Positions 9,214 through 18,546 of a stretch of DNA of 64,000 nucleotides are shown one piece after another. The DNA lies in assembly GCA_021776565.1 (NCBI GenBank), contig JAJFFQ010000002.1:1-64000 (forward strand), read 5' to 3'. Position numbers and translations under genes: made by a program. Each line of letters starts with the position of its first letter. Position 1 is the stretch's first letter. Below the pieces are notes generated by a model. That model worked only from the letters and a program-made list of their open reading frames with translations. It searched no databases and was not told where the DNA came from. This DNA comes from Robiginitomaculum sp. (GTDB lineage Bacteria; Pseudomonadota; Alphaproteobacteria; Caulobacterales; Maricaulaceae).

Positions 9214-9734
9214 ACATTTCAAAAAATAGTTTGAGTATTGCGCTATTACTGTCTGTGGCCATCAACCTTCTGGTTTTGGGTGCCGTTGGCGGCATCACAA
9301 TGGCCGGGTTGCGCCACGATGCGCCGACAGTCCGAACCATGACACCCGGATCAGCAGTAAATTACCAGTTTAACCCCAGGGCTTTTCTGCGTGCCCTGCC
9401 CGAAAACGAGCGCCGCAGAGCCATGCGAGCCATGAGAAGTGCTACTGGCAAACACCGGCAACTATCCTTCGCCATCATGCGAACCCGCGCTGAACTTGGT
9501 GAACTTCTGGCAGCCGAACAGTTAGACACTAACGAAATTGAAAGCCGTTTTAAACACTTGAATCAGCTAGAAGCCGAGACACAAAAACTTGGCCAATCCA
9601 TCGTCATTAAAATTCTGGCCGACCTGGATCCGCAAACCCGAAGGCGTGTCATCAAAGCGGCTGGACGGCGGCCCAATCAAATACAAGGGCGCAGACCTAA
9701 CAGACCCGGCCAGAGGCAAGCTCCAGGTAATTAG
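9210..9734 (+). CDS. Periplasmic CpxP/Metal_resist-like protein with N-terminal anchor
   Basis: 174 residues. One hydrophobic segment near 8-32 is followed by a helical periplasmic domain with the ALPENERRRAM motif and a long amphipathic region. This resembles the Spy/CpxP and CnrX-like (heavy-metal sensor) families. The C terminus is Arg/Pro/Gln-rich and probably disordered. CnrX-type proteins pair with membrane anti-sigma factors to control ECF sigma factors, which matches this order. No Cys or obvious metal-binding cluster is visible, so metal sensing should not be assumed. The stop is four bases from the end of the convergent kinase gene. Confidence 0.75.
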   Translation: MNISKNSLSIALLLSVAINLLVLGAVGGITMAGLRHDAPTVRTMTPGSAVNYQFNPRAFLRALPENERRRAMRAMRSATGKHRQLSFAIMRTRAELGELLAAEQLDTNEIESRFKHLNQLEAETQKLGQSIVIKILADLDPQTRRRVIKAAGRRPNQIQGRRPNRPGQRQAPGN

Positions 9735-9737
9735 GGG

Positions 9738-12407
9738 TTAGGCAACACTTTCGCGAACAGTGCCAGCCTCTACAGGGGAGGCAATTTCATCAGCAGCCAT
9801 CGCCCATATTGATGTTGGCTCTCCCTCATCGTGTTTTTTGGCGATTGGTGGCAACCAAACCAGAACTTTGGTACCCACGCCAAGCTCACTGGTCAGCTCG
9901 AACGTTCCACCGTGCAATAATACCAGAGCCTGTGAAAGTGCAAGACCCAGGCCAGAGCCTTTATGGGATTTTGAATGTTGATTTTCTACTTGCACAAACG
10001 GCTTACAAATCAACGGCAAATGCTCTTCTGGAATACCAATGCCTGTATCTATTACCTCTATGCGCACGCCGCCTCGTGCTTCTTCGGCATTCAATGTGAC
10101 TGTACCGCCCTCAGGCGTAAACTTGATCCCGTTAGACGTGAGATTTATCAACACCTGCTTGATGGCGCGTGGATCAGCTTCTATTTCTGGCAAATCGTGA
10201 ATATTAACGTCAAGCTTCAAGCCGCCTTCGGTAGCACGACCCCGAACAATACGAACACATTGCTCGATTAACTCATCCACAAAGACAGCTTCCGGTTGCA
10301 AGGATAATTTACCAGCCTCGATCTTGGACATATCCAGTATATCGTTAATAAGGGAAAGAAGGTGCTGGCCACTACCCAAAATATCGCTGACATATTCCTT
10401 ATAGCGTGGATCACCTAAAGGCCCATACATTTCAGTTTGCATGATTTCTGAAAAACCATTGATGGCATTAAGAGGCGTGCGCAATTCATGTGACATATTG
10501 GCCAGAAACTCGCTTTTGGAACTATTGGCATCAATGGCGCGAATTTTTTCCTGTTGATAGCTTTCTGCGAGTTCAGAGATTCGTTTTTTGCTTAGTTCAA
10601 GGTCTTCAACACTTTCACGCAAATCCTTCTCTTTGCGCAAGAGAAGCTTTTCCTGGGTTTTCAAGGCTGTAATATCAGTGCCAATGCTAACCAGCCCACC
10701 ATCTTTGGTGGCACGTTCAGAAAGGTGAACCCAACGCCCATCCGCCAACTCCATCTCTATGGCGCTATCACCAGCGCCATCGTGAACCGCCTTGATGGCC
10801 GGATCAGCCGCACGTTCCAACACCTCATAAGGCGTGCCAGGTCGCAACAGGGCTTGTTCGATGCGGAAAAAATTACTGAATTTTCGATTACACATAATCA
10901 AGCGCCGCTTCACATCCCATACTACAAAGGATTCTGACATGGATTCCAAAGCAGCCCGTAGCCTGTTCTCTGCTGCGTTCAGGCGCGCTTGCGCTCCTTT
11001 TTGTTGCGTCACATCTATGGCAACACCAACAACTCTTCCCGATGCCATAGCATTACCGGCGCTCCAGGGACGCCCGCGTGCATGGAGCCATATTGGTAAG
11101 TTTGCTGCACGAAATTCCACATCGACCTCGCCAACTTCTGGTGCAGCCTTCATAGCCAGCAGTAATTTTTGTCGATCATCAGCATGAATCAGGTTCAAAA
11201 ACTCTGGCACAGGCACGGTTGCACCTTTTTGCCAGTTAAACATGCGTGCCAGTGAATCAGTGACAAAAACACGGTTAGAAGACAAATCCCAATCCCAGAC
11301 ACCACCACTTGCGCCTTCAATGGCCAGCCGGAAGCGTTTTTCGCTATCCGCAAGGGCTTTTCTTGCCACTTTAAGAGTTTCCAGCTGAATCAAAAGGATC
11401 ACACACAACACCGCAGCAACCAGTAACGGGGCGATGGTCATCAATACGAAAAAAGTAAGTGTGCGTTTCCATGCTGCATTATCAAGACTAAGGGGTTTCA
11501 CTCGATACACGGTTAGCATGCCGCCAATAAGATTTGATGCACCAACAACAAGACGAGTATCGTCAGCATCGCGCAGTTCAAACCCGCTTATGGTTCGCTG
11601 GCTTGTAGCAATCGTCGCGGCATGGGTCTCAATACTCAATCTCTCAATCAAAACAGGAGACACATTGGTAGAACTTGCCGAAATAATTTGCCCGGTATTA
11701 TTGACGAGTACAGTTTGAATGTCGTTGGCCGATACCGTCGGAATTAACGCCGATCCGTTTATCTCAACGACAAGAACTTGCGCCTTGCTGCCCGACTCCA
11801 CCAGAGCCAGAACGTAAATTTTTGGGGCGGTTGTGTCTGCATATACCCAATAGGCTGCGTCTTTTTCTTTATACACCCAAGTAGGTAAATTTGCCCAAAG
11901 CTTTGCTGTATCCCCAACTTCACCATGACTATGCTGGACAATTCCACCCGCTGTAAACAATAATGCACCGCTCACTGTTGGACGTGTATTTAACTCTGTT
12001 AACATTTTATTGGTCAGCGTTTGCCTCTGTCTGACACTAGCTTCGCCGAGGGATAGCGCCATTGCTCCCGCATAACTTTTAACATCGGTCAGTTTAGTGC
12101 GCACCTGCTCTGCAGTTGAGGTTGCTGAAAACGCTTGTGTTAACACTGCATCGGCGAGCGCGGCACGACGTTCCTGCAACAACTTCATACCAACAACGAG
12201 AATGAAGGCGATTACGAAAAAGACCACAACACCAATGGCCAAACGGGCTTCTGCCCCGGTGCTTTGTAATGTTTGTGAGGTATCAGTGGGTTTGTTTTTT
12301 TGGTTTGTTTTGTTTTTTGAGTTCTTGGAAACACCACGCGCAACTCGCTTATGGCCAGAAACGGGCTGTGCCTGAGATAGTTTTATATTTTTTTGTGGCT
12401 TGGCCAT
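9738..12407 (-). CDS. PleC-like membrane PAS sensor histidine kinase
   Basis: 889 residues from ATG 12407; the frame extends to TTG 12461 but that is less likely. An N-terminal membrane segment lies near 60-80 and a second near 315-340, enclosing a periplasmic domain. At least two PAS domains follow (about 360-480 and 490-610). The HisKA domain has H640 in ANMSHELRTPLNAING. The stretch after it (EMYGPLGDPRYKEYVSDI, ISGs absent) and DILDMSKIEAGKL closely recall PleC and DivJ, which control the DivK phosphorelay in Caulobacter. The ATPase domain has NLTSNGIKFTPEGG and DTGIGIP. Orthology to PleC is likely but not proven; DivK is not in the window. Confidence 0.8.
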   Translation of the reverse strand: MAKPQKNIKLSQAQPVSGHKRVARGVSKNSKNKTNQKNKPTDTSQTLQSTGAEARLAIGVVVFFVIAFILVVGMKLLQERRAALADAVLTQAFSATSTAEQVRTKLTDVKSYAGAMALSLGEASVRQRQTLTNKMLTELNTRPTVSGALLFTAGGIVQHSHGEVGDTAKLWANLPTWVYKEKDAAYWVYADTTAPKIYVLALVESGSKAQVLVVEINGSALIPTVSANDIQTVLVNNTGQIISASSTNVSPVLIERLSIETHAATIATSQRTISGFELRDADDTRLVVGASNLIGGMLTVYRVKPLSLDNAAWKRTLTFFVLMTIAPLLVAAVLCVILLIQLETLKVARKALADSEKRFRLAIEGASGGVWDWDLSSNRVFVTDSLARMFNWQKGATVPVPEFLNLIHADDRQKLLLAMKAAPEVGEVDVEFRAANLPIWLHARGRPWSAGNAMASGRVVGVAIDVTQQKGAQARLNAAENRLRAALESMSESFVVWDVKRRLIMCNRKFSNFFRIEQALLRPGTPYEVLERAADPAIKAVHDGAGDSAIEMELADGRWVHLSERATKDGGLVSIGTDITALKTQEKLLLRKEKDLRESVEDLELSKKRISELAESYQQEKIRAIDANSSKSEFLANMSHELRTPLNAINGFSEIMQTEMYGPLGDPRYKEYVSDILGSGQHLLSLINDILDMSKIEAGKLSLQPEAVFVDELIEQCVRIVRGRATEGGLKLDVNIHDLPEIEADPRAIKQVLINLTSNGIKFTPEGGTVTLNAEEARGGVRIEVIDTGIGIPEEHLPLICKPFVQVENQHSKSHKGSGLGLALSQALVLLHGGTFELTSELGVGTKVLVWLPPIAKKHDEGEPTSIWAMAADEIASPVEAGTVRESVA

Positions 12408-12531
12408 GACCCCGCCCTTTGGTGATTCGCTTCTCAAGGGAAGATAATCTGCCAGAGTCAATGCTGTCGAGAGAAAAAAGGTTAACGGATCAACATTTCC
12501 AAAGAGAAACCTGGATCAAAACTCATTATTC

Positions 12532-13089
12532 CTAAGTGAAATCCAGCGTTTTGATACCGCCTGTAGTCTCATCGGTTAGGCTTTCCACACTCTCACGACC
12601 TTCATCAGTTTTGCGCCGAAACGGCCCCACATAATGCTTATCATCACGCCGACGCCGATCTGGGCCAAAGTATATAGATGTACGCACGAATTGACGTGGC
12701 GCATTCACAATCGAGCAGAGTTTTTTATAAAGTTCTTCTGCGGTTACCGGCTTGCAACAAAATTCGGTTACCCCAGCATCACGAGCAGCAAGAATTCTCT
12801 TCCTTTCAGAATGAGCACTGAGCATGATAATCGGAATAAATGGGTTTGTTATATCGTCACCGGTTCTGACAAGGCGAGTAAAATCTACCCCATCAAGCAG
12901 ATCCATTTGAAAATCAACAATAATAACATCAGGCCCGTCTGAACGCACAATATCAAAGGCTTCAGCAGCATCCGTTGCTTCAAAGAAGGTTGTAATTCCA
13001 AATCCGCGCAGAATCGTCTTTACGATATTTATCATGTGTGCATTATCATCAACGATAAGAACGCTTATTTTTTCTAATTCAGCACTCAT
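12532..13089 (-). CDS. CheY-like response regulator with Arg-rich C-terminal tail
   Basis: 185 residues from ATG 13089, preceded by AGGTGCGAG. A single receiver domain (about 8-125) has VLIVDDNAHM, phospho-acceptor Asp in VIIVDFQMDLLDG and the conserved Lys in CCKPVTAEEL. No output domain follows. The tail contains YFGPDRRRRDD and GPFRRKTD, repeated Arg-rich patches seen in a group of alphaproteobacterial single-domain regulators. It lies 10 bp after the EAL gene and is likely cotranscribed with it. Its kinase could be the PleC-like protein next door; that is inference. Confidence 0.88.
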   Translation of the reverse strand: MSAELEKISVLIVDDNAHMINIVKTILRGFGITTFFEATDAAEAFDIVRSDGPDVIIVDFQMDLLDGVDFTRLVRTGDDITNPFIPIIMLSAHSERKRILAARDAGVTEFCCKPVTAEELYKKLCSIVNAPRQFVRTSIYFGPDRRRRDDKHYVGPFRRKTDEGRESVESLTDETTGGIKTLDFT

Positions 13090-13099
13090 CTCGCACCTG

Positions 13100-14716
13100 C
13101 TATGCTGCCTGTCCATCTTGTTGTGGAATTTGAAGTGGTGTTGGTCGTCCAAATAAAAAACCCTGCCCCTGATCTATTCCCAAACCAAGTAACATTTCGC
13201 ATTGATCTTTGGTTTCTATACTCTCTGCAATCGTGCCAATTTCAAGATCACCAGCCAGACCGGCAATTGCCTTCAAAAGCATGGCTTCGCGGCGGCGCTT
13301 CAAGGCAGTGCGAACATAGGCCCCGTCAATTTTAATATAATCCACAACCAGTGAACGCAAATACTGAAATGAGGCTGCCCCCGCACCAAAATCATCGAGG
13401 CAGACTTTATGTCCAAGTTTTCTGATTTTCTGGATGACCAGGTTTGCTTGTTCCAGGTCTTCAATAATGGATGACTCGGTGATTTCCAGCATGAGATTTG
13501 ATCTTGGAAAGTTCACCTCGGCCATTGCACGATACAAATTTGTGATAAATTTTGGGGATGACAGGGATCGCCCGGAAACATTGACCGCAAGGCTGACTTG
13601 CTCATCAGTGTCCGTATGTGAGAGATAGCGAATGGCCTGTTTTAAAATCATGTCATCCAGCTCCATGACAAGACCTGTCTCCTCAGCAAAACGGATCATT
13701 TCAAACGGAGACTTGTTTTCTTCAAAACGTACCAGAACCTCATAATGGTGCAGCACCTTCGTTTTTAGATCAACGATAGGCTGTTGCATGAAACTTAGTT
13801 TCTTCTGCGCAAGGGCCGAACGAAACCGAGACATCCTTGCCCCGGTTTTCTTCATCAATGTTTCTAGAGAACTGCTAAACCCATCAACAATAATTTCACT
13901 ATCATCGCCGCAGGCGAATTGCTTGATGGCAAAAGACAAAGCGCCAGCCGCATCTCTTGCACTCATTTCAGCTTCGATTTCGATCGAACCACTCTCTATC
14001 CGAATTCCTTCTTTTTCAGGATCCAGGTTTTTAGATATATTGTGAAGGCGATCCGTGATCGTTTCTATTTTTGTATCACTGGCGTGCAAGATTGCGTATT
14101 TTCCATCGCCTTGCAAACCAGCTGCATCGGCAAAGGACGCGGCACGCAACACGGCCCCCGTTTGACTTAAAAACTCCTCAGCCACATCGCTTTTTACCCG
14201 CGAAGCAAATTCTTCCTGACCTTCAAAAGAAAAAAGGCTGAGCTTGATATCTTTACCGACTTTTCTTGCGCTTTGAAGTGCCTCAAGGGCTACATCATCG
14301 AAACCCTCAGCTTCCACAAGACCAGTATGCCCATCACGTTCTGCCTTTACTACAGCAGGGCCACTGCACATATCATAGGAAAACGTAAAGCAAACCACAT
14401 CTTCATGGCCGGGGAACCGACACCCGCTTATCATTACCTGGTCAGCATCATCACCTGCGCTCGCCTTTATGTTCAACGGGCCAAACCGTTGACCTACATC
14501 AACCGTTTCAAGCAGGTGGCGCACCAGTTCTTTATCGCGAGACGCGATCAAATCGGTCAAACGTGAGCCATTGAGACATTCCACATCTTCAACTGACAAA
14601 GGATGAACAGCGCCTAAAGCAAAGACGATAGTACCCTCATGGCTAACCTCTAACAGCAAATCAGCACTTGCAAATGCAAATGCCAGAAAGCGATTTTGCT
14701 GCCCCAGTGTACCCAT
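13100..14716 (-). CDS. EAL-domain cyclic-di-GMP phosphodiesterase
   Basis: 538 residues from ATG 14716, with AGGA upstream; a TTG two codons earlier is possible. The C-terminal EAL domain (about 290-530) keeps the catalytic set: EVLVR in place of EAL, NVSGRSL, EITESS, DDFGAG, the YIKIDG Lys, and IAESIE, so hydrolysis of cyclic di-GMP is expected. The N-terminal 280 residues resemble PAS plus a degenerate GGDEF-like region (GDGKYAILHASDTK), without the GGDEF active site. No membrane segment is seen. Neighbouring kinase, regulator and EAL genes suggest control of motility or cell cycle. Confidence 0.87.
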   Translation of the reverse strand: MGTLGQQNRFLAFAFASADLLLEVSHEGTIVFALGAVHPLSVEDVECLNGSRLTDLIASRDKELVRHLLETVDVGQRFGPLNIKASAGDDADQVMISGCRFPGHEDVVCFTFSYDMCSGPAVVKAERDGHTGLVEAEGFDDVALEALQSARKVGKDIKLSLFSFEGQEEFASRVKSDVAEEFLSQTGAVLRAASFADAAGLQGDGKYAILHASDTKIETITDRLHNISKNLDPEKEGIRIESGSIEIEAEMSARDAAGALSFAIKQFACGDDSEIIVDGFSSSLETLMKKTGARMSRFRSALAQKKLSFMQQPIVDLKTKVLHHYEVLVRFEENKSPFEMIRFAEETGLVMELDDMILKQAIRYLSHTDTDEQVSLAVNVSGRSLSSPKFITNLYRAMAEVNFPRSNLMLEITESSIIEDLEQANLVIQKIRKLGHKVCLDDFGAGAASFQYLRSLVVDYIKIDGAYVRTALKRRREAMLLKAIAGLAGDLEIGTIAESIETKDQCEMLLGLGIDQGQGFLFGRPTPLQIPQQDGQAA

Positions 14717-14816
14717 GAACAAATCCTAAAATGAATTGAAGTATGAAATAAGGAGGTTGTCGCAGCGTTAATTTTTATGCTGATTTGTGCGGTAATAAAT
14801 CAATAAAAATATGGAA

Positions 14817-16136
14817 TTAAGCTGCCATAGCCGCAACACTGCGGCGCGAAAGCACTTCTGCGTCTTCATTGCCCAGATAAGCCTTGGTCATACGCACCAA
14901 AACAGAAAAATGCGCACTGACCTGCTCATAATTCTCACCCTTCTGCCCCAACAATGTCAGAAGATCGTCGCTTTGTTCTTCAAGGCGCCGTTTCAACATC
15001 TGCACAACCTTGTCTTTGGAAGATTGAAACCCGCCTTGAGATGCAAAAGGTTGGGCATCAAGAAGCAGTTCCATTGCGTTCTCTGCCAATACGACATTGT
15101 GTTCATCAATCAGTTTACTCAGATTTGGCATGGTCTGCCGCCCGGTTACACTGCCCCGTTTTCTGGGCATAGTCTGGTCAGCCATTTTTTCTATGCGGCG
15201 CATATGTTCATCCCAAATTTTGCCACATCGAGCACGTTGGGTAGCAAGGCACTTACCCCAGGGGCCAGAAGGATCAATATCAAACTCGCTTAACCATCCT
15301 TGTGTAATAATGCCAAAACTATTCAGCTTTTCAGACATTTGTTCAGGGTTGCATAATTGCCCTTTCTGCCATTCAAATGCATCCAGCCATACATCATTTT
15401 GCTCTAAAAGAGCATCACCAACCACTTTGAGTTCTGTCTTCACCATTACCCGATCATTGGAATGTCCGGTAAGCTTTTCTACGGCTCTGAATACCTGAAA
15501 GGATTTACCTAAATACGTTGCAACCAAAAACAGAAGGTGTGGGGTGATCTCGGGGCTTTTGGTAACCAAATGTTCGTTAAAATCCCTAAGTGGTACCAAA
15601 TAAGCATCATCCAGATTTTTAATCTCTGGTGGCCAACCTTCAAAGAAGTCTGCAAGCTCTTCTGCACGATGAAGCAAGGATAATAGCACTTCTAGCTGGT
15701 GCGAGCGGTCTACGCCAAAGCGCGCATCCAGTACGTCTTGCCCTTCCTTGGTTGTTGACAGTTTTGCAAATTCAGAAACAATAGACTGGCGTACTTGAGA
15801 TACTGTTTCCTGCCCGGATAACCACGCCGCTGCTTGTGCAGGATCAAGTTCACGCAGATAAAATTCCCATACATCCTGCAATAGTGATCTTTCGATCTGG
15901 TCACATCTCCTTGCTGTCTCGACACTCAAAGGTAATACGACACTGAAGATTTCTTCCCACCGGTTTTCCTGAACATCTTCTGCACCCATGAGCCGCAGCA
16001 GTTCATCATAAGGTAAATCCGCTTCTCCATCGGCCTGTGCTGCCTTGATCGTCATCACCAGAGCTTGTTGCTGCTCTACGGACATAGCAGAAAAAAGTCC
16101 TTGTAGCTGCCCTGACTTGTTGGCAGAAATTGACAT
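14817..16136 (-). CDS. Soluble helical protein of unknown function
   Basis: 439 residues from ATG 16136, which has AGGTGA at a good distance; a GTG three codons earlier is less likely. I do not recognise the family. The protein has no signal peptide or membrane segment, is rich in acidic and amphipathic helical stretches, and ends in an Arg-Ala-rich segment (LSRRSVAAMAA). Trp and Phe are frequent. It stands alone between the EAL gene and the PhoQ-like kinase in the same orientation, about 100 bp from the first and 65 bp from the second. A role in the neighbouring signalling network is possible but unsupported. Confidence 0.8.
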   Translation of the reverse strand: MSISANKSGQLQGLFSAMSVEQQQALVMTIKAAQADGEADLPYDELLRLMGAEDVQENRWEEIFSVVLPLSVETARRCDQIERSLLQDVWEFYLRELDPAQAAAWLSGQETVSQVRQSIVSEFAKLSTTKEGQDVLDARFGVDRSHQLEVLLSLLHRAEELADFFEGWPPEIKNLDDAYLVPLRDFNEHLVTKSPEITPHLLFLVATYLGKSFQVFRAVEKLTGHSNDRVMVKTELKVVGDALLEQNDVWLDAFEWQKGQLCNPEQMSEKLNSFGIITQGWLSEFDIDPSGPWGKCLATQRARCGKIWDEHMRRIEKMADQTMPRKRGSVTGRQTMPNLSKLIDEHNVVLAENAMELLLDAQPFASQGGFQSSKDKVVQMLKRRLEEQSDDLLTLLGQKGENYEQVSAHFSVLVRMTKAYLGNEDAEVLSRRSVAAMAA

Positions 16137-16200
16137 CGAAATCACCTGTTACCCCAAGAAAAACAGGCACAGTATGGATGACAGTGTATTAACGCTGGCT

Positions 16201-17595
16201 TTATAAGTTCGAAGGGCTTGTGACTGAAGGTAAACGCAAAACGATTTTAAGCCCGCCAAGGTCACTATCTTCAAGCCAGAATTTTCCACCATAGGCACCA
16301 ACCAGATCATTGACGATAGATAAACCAAGGCCAGAGCCGGGTGCATTCTCATCAAGCCGTTCACCTCTGGCAAGAACTGCTTTTCGTTTTTGTACGGGTA
16401 AGCCAGGTCCATTATCCTCAACGCTAATGTCAATTGTGGACGTTGAAGATTGCTTTGCACAAATCCTAACTGCTCCATTTGACCATTTACAGGCATTTTC
16501 CATTAAATTACCAAGCAGCTCATCTAAATCCTGCCGTTCGCCGCGAAACGTCAATTTAATTGGTATTTTGGTTTCAAACTGCAAGTGTTTGTCCTTGAAA
16601 AGACGCATTAACGTTCTTTGCATATCGTCAACGGCTTCGCCAACGGGGCTGCGTGCGCCCAGCACTTGCGCGCGTGCCGCAGCACTAGCCCGGCGCAAAT
16701 GATGGTCAACCTGACGGGCCATGGTAGAGGCCTGTCTTTGCACAAGTTGCTCAAGCCCGGGTTTATTCTGGCTTGTTTCGTTCAAAAGGACAGAGATGGG
16801 CGTTTTTAGAGCATGGGCAAGATTACCAACATGGGTGCGGGCGCGCTCTACCACCTCTTTATTATGCCCAAGAAGATTATTAAGCTCCTCTGTTAGCGGC
16901 ATGAGTTCAGCAGGATATATACCTTCCACAATATCCGTTTCCCCCTCCCGAACTTGTGCAATCGCTTTGCGAATTTTGTAAATTGGTGCCAACCCAATGC
17001 GAACCTGAAGAATAACGGCAATGACCAATCCGGTGGCAAACAAGCCCAGTGTCCAGGCAACCACCATGCGAAATCTTGCAATTTCCCTGTCACCAGGTCG
17101 CCTGTCTGCTCCGGCAGTAATGGCCAGAACGCTGATTTGATCGGGCAATCGCACTATTCTTGTCAAAGAGCGTAAAGGTTCGTTATCTGGCCCTGTAAGT
17201 GCTGCCTTTACGTTATTACCGCTACTCTTGCCTGCCTGCTGAAAAACCGTCTCGGGTATACTCAACTCACTGTCAAACAAAGACTCCGAACGCCCAACCT
17301 GCTTGTGTGTTCCATCATCAGCAACAAGTGAAATTTGCCAGTACTGTCCTGAAAACACGCGTTCAAAACGCGGATCACCTGGTGTTTTCGCCAGATAGAA
17401 CTGACCCTCCTGCGTCATTTCAGAAAATGCTGCCAATGATTCAATGACAGCATCCAGTCGTTCATCATCCACCCTGTGAACCGAACGTTGATATTGTGTC
17501 GTCAGAACAAACGCGCCAGCAATCAACAAGGCCACAGACCAAAGAGCAGCACCAGCGACCAAACGCACAGCAAGCGAGTTTTTAAGGTCAGGCAA
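16201..17595 (-). CDS. PhoQ-like membrane sensor histidine kinase
   Basis: 464 residues. Membrane segments near 11-32 and 178-200 enclose a periplasmic sensor. A HAMP-like linker is followed by H261 in GNLAHALKTPISVLL, the PhoQ-type H box, then the ATPase boxes (NLMENACKWSNG, DNGPGL, GSGLGLSIVNDL). The listed start is TTG 17595, four bases from the edge of a MITE-like element (17599-17867). No well-spaced ribosome site is seen, and the frame stays open into the element, so the start is uncertain. Insertion of the element between regulator and kinase has probably altered translation of this gene. Confidence 0.88.
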   Translation of the reverse strand: MPDLKNSLAVRLVAGAALWSVALLIAGAFVLTTQYQRSVHRVDDERLDAVIESLAAFSEMTQEGQFYLAKTPGDPRFERVFSGQYWQISLVADDGTHKQVGRSESLFDSELSIPETVFQQAGKSSGNNVKAALTGPDNEPLRSLTRIVRLPDQISVLAITAGADRRPGDREIARFRMVVAWTLGLFATGLVIAVILQVRIGLAPIYKIRKAIAQVREGETDIVEGIYPAELMPLTEELNNLLGHNKEVVERARTHVGNLAHALKTPISVLLNETSQNKPGLEQLVQRQASTMARQVDHHLRRASAAARAQVLGARSPVGEAVDDMQRTLMRLFKDKHLQFETKIPIKLTFRGERQDLDELLGNLMENACKWSNGAVRICAKQSSTSTIDISVEDNGPGLPVQKRKAVLARGERLDENAPGSGLGLSIVNDLVGAYGGKFWLEDSDLGGLKIVLRLPSVTSPSNL

Positions 17596-17598
17596 CCT

Positions 17599-17867
17599 TA
17601 GTATCCAGACACATTCAAATGGTTTAATTTCATGCTCCTGGAAGGTTTTGAATGGAAGACAACAAATGCAGGGAAGGCTGGTGGCCTTGCCCAGGCTTGT
17701 TGTCGATCAGGCATGACCTGCCAAAAGCACCCAAAGGGCGAGGCATATTTTTTGATTAAAGGCGTCGCAACGCTTTGAAAATATACCATATTTCCTACAC
17801 CTTTTCTCCTGTTTAAGCAAAAAACCTGCTCTCGTGAAATCAATCATCTGAATGTGTCTGGATACTA
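17599..17867 (-). mobile_element. MITE-like element (copy A), 269 bp, between regulator and kinase
   Basis: Terminal inverted repeats at 17599-17621 and 17845-17867 match at 22 of 23 positions. Both ends are TA, as expected for an element that duplicates a TA target, like Tc1/mariner or IS630 relatives. The internal core at 17763-17782 matches 18 of 20 bases in the copy at 19870-20135. A short reading frame (17843 to 17598, minus strand) fills the element but resembles no protein I know. The left-strand TAG formed by the end repeat serves as the stop codon of the adjacent response regulator. Confidence 0.8.
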
Positions 17868-18545
17868 GCCCTGTCCATCAGCTGAGGCAGGGTCAACAAG
17901 ACGATACCCAAGTCCCCTGACTGTCGTTATTCGGTCAGTTCCAATTTTTTTGCGTAGCCGACCAATAAATACTTCAATGGTGTTTGAATCCCGGTCAAAG
18001 TCCTGGTCGTAAATGTGTTCAGTAAGCTCGGACCGGGAGATCACGCGGTTTGCATGATGCGACATATAGCTAAGCAGACGAAATTCGTGCGATGTCAACT
18101 TGACAGGGGCGCCATCCAGAAAAACCCGCGCACCACGCGTATCGATAGACATATTGCCGATCTCAATCGTTGAGGTTACATGCCCCGCAGCCCTGCGAAC
18201 CAGCGCCCGAAGCCGCGCCAGTAATTCTTCTGTATGAAAAGGCTTGGTCAGATAATCATCTGCCCCGGCGTCAAACCCGGCCACTTTCTCGCTCCAGCGA
18301 TCACGTGCAGTCAAGATAAGCACAGGAAAGGTCAGCCCGGCCCTGCGCCAACGTTCCAGCACAGTAACGCCATCTATTTCTGGTAAACCCAGATCAAGTA
18401 CGATAGCGTCATAGGGTTCAGACTCACCAAGAAAAAGACCTTCTTCTCCATCAAAAGCCTTATCTACAACATAGCTTGCATCTTCCAGTGCGGAAACAAG
18501 CTGGCGGTTCAGGTCTGGATCATCTTCAACGACGAGCAAGCGCAT
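17865..18545 (-). CDS. PhoP-like OmpR-family response regulator
   Basis: 226 residues from ATG 18545, with AAGGGGAA upstream; a longer frame reaching 18614 overlaps the PepSY gene and is unlikely. The receiver domain has VVEDDPDLNRQ, phospho-acceptor D51 (DAIVLDLGLPEIDG) and the LTKPFH Lys. The winged-helix domain has SHEFRLLSYMSHH and TVRGLGYRLV. The order PepSY - regulator - kinase is that of PhoP/PhoQ-like operons in alphaproteobacteria. The stop codon TAG lies inside the terminal repeat of the inserted element, so the last residues may differ from the ancestral protein. Confidence 0.9.
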   Translation of the reverse strand: MRLLVVEDDPDLNRQLVSALEDASYVVDKAFDGEEGLFLGESEPYDAIVLDLGLPEIDGVTVLERWRRAGLTFPVLILTARDRWSEKVAGFDAGADDYLTKPFHTEELLARLRALVRRAAGHVTSTIEIGNMSIDTRGARVFLDGAPVKLTSHEFRLLSYMSHHANRVISRSELTEHIYDQDFDRDSNTIEVFIGRLRKKIGTDRITTVRGLGYRLVDPASADGQG

Positions 18546-18546
18546 A

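Noticed and set aside
17598..17843. 81-codon frame filling element A
   Set aside because: Its sequence is element DNA with no ribosome site; more likely a chance frame or transposase remnant than a gene.
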